Origin: DATIJC01 sp035479015
Lineage (GTDB): Bacteria > Patescibacteriota > Microgenomatia > UBA1400 > UBA12028
DNA: 7,627 bases
Assembly (NCBI GenBank): GCA_035479015.1
Contig: DATIJC010000010.1
Span: 1 to 7,627 of the forward strand
Direction: 5' to 3'
Made by a program: the position numbers and the translations under genes. Below, piece by piece: positions 1 through 5,015 of this stretch (position 1 is the stretch's first letter; every line of letters begins with the position of its first letter). The notes below the pieces were generated by a model. The model was not told where the DNA came from, did no database searches, and saw only the letters and a program-made list of their open reading frames with translations.

Positions 1-18
1 TAACAGTTATAACAGTTA
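1..18. repeat. Two tandem copies of a 9-bp unit
   Basis: TAACAGTTA occurs twice back to back (1-9 and 10-18). In the open frame it encodes a repeated Thr-Val-Ile inside a membrane helix. The unit is a multiple of three, so copy-number change would not shift the frame. It may continue upstream of the window. Confidence 0.6.
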
Positions 19-347
19 TATTGATGATGTTTCTCTCCTGGAATCAAGTGAAGGGGTATTACCAAATAAATCATTGGGCAATCATCCATGCGGGACAGAT
101 AGCTGACAAGATCTTGCCAGCTGACGCAAAAGTTATTGCTCCCTACCAAGGAGACACAGCGTTTTTATTCCAGACAAACCGTACAGGCTGGCCCATTGGT
201 TTTGACATTGATAAAAAAATATCGGAAGGTGCTGCGTACTATGTCAGTGTAAACTTTGATGATGAGACAAACGCGCTCATGAAGAAGTACACTGTTATCG
301 CAAAAACCAAGGAATATGTCATCATTGATCTAACAAAACCTTTATGA
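1..347 (+). CDS. C-terminal end of a GT39/PMT-like membrane glycosyltransferase (5' partial)
   Basis: The reading frame is already open at base 3 and enters from outside the window; a TTG at 21 and ATGs at 24 and 27 lie inside the gene and are not its real start. The visible part begins with the end of a hydrophobic segment (TVITVILMMFLSW), followed by a soluble tail of about 95 residues. That tail contains ADKILPADAKVIAPYQGDTA and a QTNRTGWPIG motif, which I recognise from memory as typical of the C-terminal outer domain of GT39 / dolichyl-phosphate-mannose-protein mannosyltransferase-like proteins in Patescibacteria. Such enzymes move a sugar from a polyprenyl-phosphate donor on the outer membrane face. 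The catalytic N-terminal loops are outside the window, so activity cannot be judged. The stop overlaps the next start as ATGA at 344-347, so the gene belongs to the same operon. Confidence 0.7.
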   Translation, partial: TVITVILMMFLSWNQVKGYYQINHWAIIHAGQIADKILPADAKVIAPYQGDTAFLFQTNRTGWPIGFDIDKKISEGAAYYVSVNFDDETNALMKKYTVIAKTKEYVIIDLTKPL

Positions 348-1534
348 ATATTTTAATGTTGACGCCATATTTGCCTTACCCACTCGTGTCAGGTGGTCAA
401 ATCCGCACATATAATTTGCTAAAGAATTTATGTACGCAACACAACATTACATTGTTTTCGTATATCCGTAGCGATGATGAACGCAAGTACATATCTAAAC
501 TCGAACCATATTGCAAAAAAATTGTAGTATTTAAGCGGGGTCCAGTGTGGACACCCAAGAACATCTTGCTGTCACAGTTCTCGTTTCATCCGTTGCTTGT
601 CACGATGTACCGATCTATAAAACTTGAAGCTGCGATCCAAAAAGAATTACAAAGTAACAAATACAATTTAATCCATGCTGAGACGTTTTACATGATGCCC
701 AATATTCCAAAGACTATTTTGCCTGTCATTCTGGTCGTACAGACAATTGAGCACTTAGGATATAAAGAATTTACACGCCGATTAGCTCTTCCATTTTTAA
801 AACCATTTTTATATTGGGATGTGCGAAAAATTAAATATTGGGAAGAGCACTATTGGAGGACTGCCACGCGCCTCATTACCATGAGTGAGGAAGACAAGCA
901 GTACATTTTACATCGTGTCCAAAATGTAGGTTCTATTGATGTGGTGGCGAATGGTGTAGATATTGAGTTTTTCCGGCAAACGAAGAAAGAAAAAACCAAG
1001 GATTTTAACATTCTCTTTGTCGGTACTTTTAAGTGGCTGCCCAATGTGGAAGCGGTTACATATTTGGTTGAACGAGTGTGGAAGCAAATATCAGCAGCAA
1101 TACCGAATGCGAAGTTACTTATAGTGGGGAACTCTCCATCGCCCAAAATTGAGAAATATGCAGTTGATGATAAAACAGTAATCGTAAAAGGACATGTGCG
1201 TGACATTCGAGATGCCTATAGTAAGGCAAATGTTTTATTGGCTCCGGTTTGGAGTGGAAAAGGAACCCGGTATAAGATTTTGGAAGCGATGGCGACTGAA
1301 ACTCCAATTGTAGCGACACCCCTCGCGGTGGAGGGACTGGGAGTAAAGGATGGAGTACAGGCACTGATAGCGGATACAGCAGAGGATTTAGCTGCATCCG
1401 TGATCAAACTTCAGTCTGATTCTAAGCTCGCTGCTACTCTAGCCAATAATGGTAAACAACTTGTGGAGAAGAACTACGATTGGAAGAGCATTTCAAAAGA
1501 TCTAGATACAATTTATAACCAAGTAGGACGATGA
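344..1534 (+). CDS. GT4-family glycosyltransferase (GT-B fold)
   Basis: This 396-residue cytosolic enzyme should move a sugar from a nucleotide-sugar donor to a growing glycan. The N-terminal half has the acceptor-domain opening MNILMLTPYLPYP with a glycine loop (SGGQIRTYNLL, about residues 16-26). The linker shows VVANGVDIEFF (200-210). The donor domain starts at ILFVGTFKWLPN (223-234) and carries GHVRDIRDAYSKANVLLAP (283-301) followed by GKGTRYKILEAMATETPIVA (305-324). The Lys before ILEAMA and the missing first Glu of the usual E-x7-E motif resemble the TIGR03087-type sugar transferases; this is from memory of the family. The length is normal. The ATG overlaps the upstream stop by ATGA and has no clear Shine-Dalgarno site, suggesting translational coupling. 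Donor and acceptor cannot be told from sequence. Confidence 0.88.
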   Translation: MNILMLTPYLPYPLVSGGQIRTYNLLKNLCTQHNITLFSYIRSDDERKYISKLEPYCKKIVVFKRGPVWTPKNILLSQFSFHPLLVTMYRSIKLEAAIQKELQSNKYNLIHAETFYMMPNIPKTILPVILVVQTIEHLGYKEFTRRLALPFLKPFLYWDVRKIKYWEEHYWRTATRLITMSEEDKQYILHRVQNVGSIDVVANGVDIEFFRQTKKEKTKDFNILFVGTFKWLPNVEAVTYLVERVWKQISAAIPNAKLLIVGNSPSPKIEKYAVDDKTVIVKGHVRDIRDAYSKANVLLAPVWSGKGTRYKILEAMATETPIVATPLAVEGLGVKDGVQALIADTAEDLAASVIKLQSDSKLAATLANNGKQLVEKNYDWKSISKDLDTIYNQVGR

Positions 1535-2376
1535 AACAACCAAACCTCACTATCGTAATTCTTTCCTATAACACGAGCGAATTGACTCTGCGCTCAGTTG
1601 AGAGCGTTTTAGCGCTACAGCTCAAATGTGTCGTAGTTGATAACCACTCCAGCGATGACACGATAAGGAAACTACAAACACTTCAGGATGATAATCTAAA
1701 AATAATTGCGTTGCAGGAAAATAAGGGCTTTGCTAGCGGGAACAACGTTGCGCTTCAAAAAGTTACCACAGAGTTTGTGATGCTTTTAAATAGCGATGCA
1801 TATTTTGACAAAGAAACTAATCTATTAAGTATTATGGAGTATTTTAGTCAGCATCCTGAAATAGGAGTCATGACTCCAAAGGTTGTGTTGAGAAATGGGG
1901 CACTTGATCCTGCATGCCATCGAGGGTTCCCTACTCCTTGGAATGCATTATGTTATTTTGGCAAGTTAGAAAAGCTTTCGTGGGGGTTTCCTATTTTGAA
2001 CCGGCTTTTTGGAGGGTATCACCAAACGTGGAAGGATCTAAGTATCGTGCATGAAGTAGATGCGTGTACAGGTGCGGCGATGCTTATCCGCAAATCCGCT
2101 ATGGATGCAGTTGGGTTATTGGATGAGCAATTTTTCATGTACGGTGAAGACCTCGACTGGTGCTATCGGTTTAAAAAAAAAGGATGGAGGATCGTCTACT
2201 TCCCAGCTGTCATCGTGCACCACGATAAACACAGCTCAGGACTCAAAAAGGGCCATTCTCAGAGCACGCATGCCTTTTACGAGGCGATGAAGTTGTTCTA
2301 CCACAAACATTACAGACACACATTTCTCTCAGGGCTTATAATCACTGCAATTAACTTTCTGGAGAACAGGCGATGA
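1531..2376 (+). CDS. GT2-family glycosyltransferase, rhamnosyltransferase-like (GT-A fold)
   Basis: This 281-residue inverting transferase shows the full GT-A set in order: LTIVILSYN (6-14), the nucleotide-binding VVVDNHSSDDT (34-44), NKGFASGNN (64-72), and the metal-binding LNSDA (86-90) in the DXD position. The acceptor and catalytic block is ACTGAAMLIRKSAMD (178-192) followed by LLDEQFFMYGEDLDWCYR (196-213), whose Glu-Asp at 206-207 corresponds to the proposed catalytic base. FFMYxEDxDxxxR is characteristic of WbbL-like rhamnosyltransferases, but this signature is shared by enzymes using other sugars, so the substrate is open. The C-terminus has a hydrophobic stretch (about 264-277) that could touch the membrane. 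Start and stop both lie in ATGA overlaps with the flanking transferase genes. A nine-A run at 2173-2181 sits just after the catalytic block. Confidence 0.88.
   Translation: MKQPNLTIVILSYNTSELTLRSVESVLALQLKCVVVDNHSSDDTIRKLQTLQDDNLKIIALQENKGFASGNNVALQKVTTEFVMLLNSDAYFDKETNLLSIMEYFSQHPEIGVMTPKVVLRNGALDPACHRGFPTPWNALCYFGKLEKLSWGFPILNRLFGGYHQTWKDLSIVHEVDACTGAAMLIRKSAMDAVGLLDEQFFMYGEDLDWCYRFKKKGWRIVYFPAVIVHHDKHSSGLKKGHSQSTHAFYEAMKLFYHKHYRHTFLSGLIITAINFLENRR
2173..2181 (+). repeat. Nine-base poly-A tract inside the GT2 gene
   Basis: Nine consecutive A bases encode Lys215-Lys217, directly preceded by TTT and followed by GGA. One added A would bring a TAA after about 15 further codons. One lost A would run in another frame to a TGA at about 2290. 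Either change would remove roughly the last 65 residues. The tract lies downstream of the catalytic motifs. Confidence 0.75.
2361..2364 (+). promoter_or_regulatory. Shine-Dalgarno site for the gene at 2373
   Basis: GGAG sits eight bases before the ATG at 2373, inside the end of the GT2 gene. It supports this start and suggests that the gene can initiate on its own as well as by coupling through the ATGA overlap. Confidence 0.55.
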
Positions 2377-3479
2377 GTATCCAAACCAAAAAACGCATAG
2401 GCATAGACTGCAGACTAGCAGGTGTGGAAAATGCTGGTATCGGTAGATACATTGAAGAACTGGTACGCCGGGTCATACAAGACGAGCGGTTCGAGTGGAT
2501 ACTTTTCCTCTCACGCAAAAACCAATTGGATTGGTTAACCCCCAGAGATGGCGTAAAAATCGTCATTGCCAACACCCGTCATTACACGCTACGTGAGCAA
2601 GTCTTCATGCCCAAAGTGTTTGCCAAAGAAGAATTAGATCTGCTGCACGTTCCGCATTTCAATGTACCACTGTTGTACAAAGGTCCGTTTGTGACCACGA
2701 TCCACGATCTATTGTGGCATGAGCAACGGGGCAGCCGCGTGACAACCCTTTCGCCGCTCATGTATACACTTAAATATGGAGCATACAGGTTAACCACTTC
2801 CAAAGCAGCTACAAAGGCTGCGGCGATCATTGTCCCGACCAAAAGCATTAGTAAAACTATTCAAAAACTCCTGCCCAAGGTGGATGGTAAGAAAATTCAT
2901 GTGACGTATGAAGGTGTCGATGAAAAGTGGTTTAACTCTGCGACATCACGGGGACAAGCTGAAAAAATATTATTCTATACGGGTTCGCTCTATCCACATA
3001 AGAATGTGCTATTAGTGGCAAAGGCCTTGCAGCAGCTTCCAGAATACACACTGTGTATCTCGTCATCCCGTTCAGTGTTTCTGAAAAAGTTTTTAAAGGA
3101 AACTGTCGATTTAGGGGTGAGAGAACGGGTGCGCTATTTGGGACATTTAAGTGATAATGAACTGCGCCGTTGGTATGGGCGCAGTTTTGCGCTAGTTCAA
3201 CCATCTTTTTCCGAAGGGTTTGGATTGACTGGCTTGGAAGCAATGGCCGCGGAATTGCCTGTGCTTGCGTCTGATATCCCTGTATTTACAGAAATCTATG
3301 ACGGGGCCTGTGAATCTTTTGATCCAAAGTCATTAGAAAGTTTTGTGACTTCACTTCACAAGCTTGAAAAAGCCGACAAGGAAAAAGTTGTAAAAAAAGG
3401 AATCGCTCAAGCTAAAAAATTCTCCTGGGATAAAATGGTTAAAGAGACGATCGATGTGTACGAAGGAGCATTAAAGTAA
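2373..3479 (+). CDS. GT4-family glycosyltransferase with canonical E-x7-E motif
   Basis: This 368-residue GT-B retaining transferase fits the mannosyl/glucosyl GT4 group. The N-terminal domain has IGIDCRLAG (9-17), the glycine loop ENAGIGRYIEEL (19-30) and TTIHDLLWHE (108-117). The hinge region has VTYEGVDEKWF (177-187). The donor domain has ILFYTGSLYPHKNV (199-212) and VRYLGHLSDNELRRWY (253-268). It ends in FSEGFGLTGLEAMAAELPV (279-297), where Glu281 and Glu289 form the E-x7-E motif that contacts the donor sugar. The length is typical. The start is set by the ATGA overlap and the GGAG at 2361. It is the last gene before the inserted GIY-YIG cassette and ends in TAA, the first stop in the chain without an overlap. 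Sugar specificity is not readable from sequence; mannose is plausible given the GDP-mannose gene downstream. Confidence 0.9.
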   Translation: MSIQTKKRIGIDCRLAGVENAGIGRYIEELVRRVIQDERFEWILFLSRKNQLDWLTPRDGVKIVIANTRHYTLREQVFMPKVFAKEELDLLHVPHFNVPLLYKGPFVTTIHDLLWHEQRGSRVTTLSPLMYTLKYGAYRLTTSKAATKAAAIIVPTKSISKTIQKLLPKVDGKKIHVTYEGVDEKWFNSATSRGQAEKILFYTGSLYPHKNVLLVAKALQQLPEYTLCISSSRSVFLKKFLKETVDLGVRERVRYLGHLSDNELRRWYGRSFALVQPSFSEGFGLTGLEAMAAELPVLASDIPVFTEIYDGACESFDPKSLESFVTSLHKLEKADKEKVVKKGIAQAKKFSWDKMVKETIDVYEGALK

Positions 3480-3518
3480 ATAAGTGCGGTTGATTGTCAT
3501 TCCTGCGAAGGCAGGCTT

Positions 3519-3542
3519 TGGAGCACCCCTGAGGTGAATCCA
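3519..3542 (+). other. Second hairpin in the left repeat, covering a possible ribosome site
   Basis: TGGA (3519-3522) pairs with TCCA (3539-3542), and CACC (3524-3527) pairs with GGTG (3533-3536), around a CCTGA loop with a small internal mismatch (G against AA). The right half of the inner stem is the GAGGTG sequence that could serve as the Shine-Dalgarno site for the gene at 3547, so folding could limit its translation. This rests on pairing seen by eye; no energy was computed. Confidence 0.45.
3531..3536 (+). promoter_or_regulatory. Possible Shine-Dalgarno site for the GIY-YIG gene
   Basis: GAGGTG lies ten bases before the ATG at 3547. It falls inside the 21-base segment that interrupts the left repeat, and within the stem of the hairpin at 3519-3542. 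It is the only purine-rich ribosome-binding candidate close to this start. Confidence 0.45.
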
Positions 3543-3546
3543 GACA

Positions 3547-3843
3547 ATGAAGAAACATCAATATTTTGTATACATTCTGGCAAGTGAACGAAACGGCACT
3601 TTGTATATTGGAGTGACCAACGATTTAATTCGTAGAGTTGGGGAGCACAAAGCTGACCAGCTGAAAGGTTTTACAAAAAGGTATGGGGTTCATGATTTAG
3701 TTTGGTTTGACCAAACGGATAATGTTGATGATGCCATTTTGCGTGAGAAGCAATTAAAAGAGTGGAAACGATCATGGAAAATCAGACTAATTGAAGAGAA
3801 TAATCCGGAATGGGAAGATTTATATGGAAATTTACTTGGTTGA
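3547..3843 (+). CDS. Small GIY-YIG endonuclease-like protein (YhbQ/UPF0213 type)
   Basis: This 98-residue protein is a stand-alone GIY-YIG nuclease domain, the usual size for the YhbQ-like group. Seen in order are FVYIL (7-11, the GIY element), TLYIGVTNDL (18-27, the YIG element), IRRVGEH (28-34) with the candidate catalytic Arg30 and conserved His34, KGFTKRYGVHDLVWF (40-54), and REKQLKEWKRSWK (66-78) with the metal-binding Glu67. The tail RLIEENNPEWEDLY (80-93) is typical of this group. All expected catalytic residues are present, so it looks intact. The family includes DNA-cleaving enzymes, but the cellular role of YhbQ-like members is poorly known. It has no evident link to glycan synthesis and is bracketed by inverted palindromes, so it is probably an inserted passenger. 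ATG 3547 is supported by the conserved N-terminus starting a few residues later. Confidence 0.9.
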   Translation: MKKHQYFVYILASERNGTLYIGVTNDLIRRVGEHKADQLKGFTKRYGVHDLVWFDQTDNVDDAILREKQLKEWKRSWKIRLIEENNPEWEDLYGNLLG

Positions 3844-3871
3844 CTGGATCCCTGCCTTCGCAGGGATGACA
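3844..3871. repeat. Right REP-like palindrome, complete copy
   Basis: Beginning with CTGGAT immediately after the stop codon and ending in ATGACA, this is the inverted partner of the repeat at 3495-3543. It forms a perfect 8-bp hairpin: ATCCCTGC (3848-3855), loop CTTC, GCAGGGAT (3860-3867). No run of T follows, so it is not a standard intrinsic terminator, though the stem could slow polymerase or protect the 3' end of the upstream message. Confidence 0.85.
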
Positions 3872-3876
3872 GAACA

Positions 3877-3890
3877 TTCGCAAAGATGAC
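3877..3890. repeat. Decayed partial third copy of the palindrome
   Basis: TTCGCAAAGATGAC matches TTCGCAGGGATGAC at 3857-3870 in 12 of 14 positions, in the same orientation and 20 bases further on, and is followed by TGG. It contains only the distal half of the unit. The match is short, so chance or local duplication is possible. Confidence 0.5.
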
Positions 3891-3891
3891 T

Positions 3892-3896
3892 GGAAG
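3892..3896 (+). promoter_or_regulatory. Shine-Dalgarno site for the gene at 3903
   Basis: GGAAG lies six bases before the ATG at 3903. The frame upstream is closed by a TGA at 3867-3869 and has no other ATG, GTG or TTG, so this site and start go together. It lies just beyond the repeat remnants, as expected if the original junction was kept when the cassette entered. Confidence 0.6.
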
Positions 3897-3902
3897 ACTT
3901 TC

Positions 3903-5015
3903 ATGATTACAGAACCGCGTACTGCTATCGTGTATGACAGAGTGAATAAATTTGGCGGAGCGGAAAGAGTACTGCTTGCACTGCGTGAAGCATTTCCACA
4001 ATCCGTATTATTTACTTCGGTGTTTGATGCCGAAGCCGCTGGTTGGGTGGGCGACTGGGAAGTGCGCACAAGTTTCTTGCAAAACCTTCCGTTTGCCGAA
4101 AAGCACCATGAATGGTTTGCGGTTCTCATGCCGCTCGCATTTGAATCATTAAATTTTGATGGTTTTGACATCGTCATTTCAGTAACTAGCGAAGCGGCAA
4201 AAAGCATTATCACGAAACCAGAGCAATTGCATATTTGCTACTGTTTGACACCAACCCGTTACTTATGGAGTCACACGAGCGAATATGAAGGAGAGCATTT
4301 TCGTTGGCTCAAACAACTCTTTTTTTCAAAATTGCGCGAAATAGATTTTATTGCTGGCGCCAGGCCGGATGTGTTCATTCCTATTTCAAATCTAGTGAAG
4401 AAGCGTATCGAAAAGTATTATCACAGAGAGTGCGAAGACGTTATATATCCACCATATACACAAGTTACATGTTACAAACCTCAAGTTTCAAGTAAAGATT
4501 ATTATTTGATAGTATCAAGACTTGTATCGTACAAACGAATCGATTTAGCAATCGAGGCCTGTTTATCCTTACAAAAAAAACTTGTGATAGTTGGAACTGG
4601 AAGCGATGGAACAAGACTCAAAAAATTAGCAAATAACTCACCACTCATTTCATTTGTAGGTTTTGTGCCGGATGAAAAGTTAGGTGAATATTACGCAGGT
4701 GCCAGGGCACTACTTTGTCCCCAGAAAGAGGATTTTGGTATAGTTAGTTTGGAAGCCCAAAGCTTTGGGACACCTATCATCACCTACGAAAATAGCGGAG
4801 TAGCTGAGACTATAAAGTTAGGGGAAACTGGTCTCACTTTTGGCGAGCAAACTGCAGAAAGTCTAGTGCAGGCTTTGCAAAAGAGTGAGGACTTTACTTG
4901 GGATCCAAAGCAGATGAAGGAATGGGTTAGTCGGTTCGCTCTTGATCAGTTTCTTGTCAGGATCCGGGGGCTGGTACATGATATGATGTCAAAACGGAAA
5001 GGATACTATGCCTAA
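3903..5015 (+). CDS. GT4-family glycosyltransferase, WbaZ-like candidate mannosyltransferase
   Basis: This 370-residue GT-B enzyme has AIVYDRVNKFGGAERVL (8-24) as its N-terminal glycine loop, and HICYCLTPTRYLWSHTSEY (110-128), a block I associate with WbaZ/mannosyltransferase-type GT4 proteins of O-antigen clusters. The donor domain begins at YLIVSRLVSYKRIDLAIEA (201-219), continues with LVIVGTGSDGTRLK (227-240) and FVGFVPDEKLGEYYAGA (251-267), and ends in EDFGIVSLEAQSFGTPII (276-293). Glu276 and Glu284 form the E-x7-E motif. WbaZ-like enzymes use GDP-mannose, and the next gene makes GDP-mannose, which supports mannosyl transfer; this is inference from family and context. The start is fixed by the Shine-Dalgarno site at 3892. 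The gene ends eight bases inside the following gene. Confidence 0.88.
   Translation: MITEPRTAIVYDRVNKFGGAERVLLALREAFPQSVLFTSVFDAEAAGWVGDWEVRTSFLQNLPFAEKHHEWFAVLMPLAFESLNFDGFDIVISVTSEAAKSIITKPEQLHICYCLTPTRYLWSHTSEYEGEHFRWLKQLFFSKLREIDFIAGARPDVFIPISNLVKKRIEKYYHRECEDVIYPPYTQVTCYKPQVSSKDYYLIVSRLVSYKRIDLAIEACLSLQKKLVIVGTGSDGTRLKKLANNSPLISFVGFVPDEKLGEYYAGARALLCPQKEDFGIVSLEAQSFGTPIITYENSGVAETIKLGETGLTFGEQTAESLVQALQKSEDFTWDPKQMKEWVSRFALDQFLVRIRGLVHDMMSKRKGYYA
4998..5003 (+). promoter_or_regulatory. Shine-Dalgarno site for the gene at 5008
   Basis: AAAGGA lies four bases before the ATG at 5008, a slightly short spacing, within the last codons of the upstream gene. It supports the choice of the overlapping start. 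Confidence 0.45.

Larger units (their letters stand above)
3495..3543. repeat. Left REP-like palindrome, interrupted by 21 bases
   Basis: The core TGTCATTCCTGCG...GGCAGG (3495-3515) matches the reverse complement of 3851-3871 at 20 of 21 positions. It holds a perfect 5-bp hairpin: CCTGC (3502-3506), loop GAAG, GCAGG (3511-3515). The terminal AATCCAG (3537-3543) also matches the right copy with one difference, but 21 bases (3516-3536) separate it from the core, whereas the right copy is continuous. From memory, this TGTCATTCC...GGAATCCAG type of palindrome is a common dispersed extragenic repeat in many bacteria. Confidence 0.85.
3495..3871 (+). mobile_element. Putative GIY-YIG cassette bounded by inverted REP-like palindromes
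   Basis: An endonuclease gene sits exactly between two inverted repeats. The inner repeat end on the left is three bases from the start codon (3547), and on the right it directly abuts the stop (3841-3843). The conserved TGTCAT/ATGACA hexamers face outward. The unit interrupts an operon whose other junctions overlap by 4 or 8 bases or, in one case, are 3 bases apart. I found no convincing target-site duplication, so transposition-like movement is inferred only from layout. The arrangement recalls REPtrons (REP palindromes around a RAYT transposase), with a GIY-YIG nuclease in the RAYT position. Confidence 0.5.

Noticed and set aside
21..347. A complete small gene starting at TTG 21
   Set aside because: The frame is open upstream to the window edge and encodes the end of a membrane helix that continues into the visible part, so this is the tail of a larger gene.
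850..1407. Open frames on the minus strand opposite the first GT4 gene
   Set aside because: Their translations have no recognisable motifs, and they lie fully inside a well-supported gene on the other strand; the same holds for other opposite-strand frames in the window.
3480..3546. A promoter upstream of the GIY-YIG gene (TTGATT at 3490 as a -35 box)
   Set aside because: There is no -10-like hexamer at suitable spacing; the region is taken up by the palindrome.
3848..3867. Perfect 8-bp hairpin after the GIY-YIG gene as an intrinsic terminator
   Set aside because: No U-run follows the stem (the next bases are GACAGAAC), and the same unit occurs inverted upstream of the gene, so it is better explained as a dispersed palindromic repeat.
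3490..3875. Target-site duplication flanking the cassette
   Set aside because: The bases outside the outward hexamers (GGTTGAT on the left, GAACATT on the right) share no convincing direct repeat.
3495..3890. CRISPR-like array from three related repeat units
   Set aside because: The units are in mixed orientation, unequal in length, and separated by a whole gene rather than by regular spacers.
3782..4213. 143-codon minus-strand frame across the right repeat and the WbaZ-like gene
   Set aside because: It covers two real genes on the other strand. Its only familiar-looking stretch (SLRRQG-like or CEGRDP-like) is a translation of the palindromic repeat, a common false-gene artefact.
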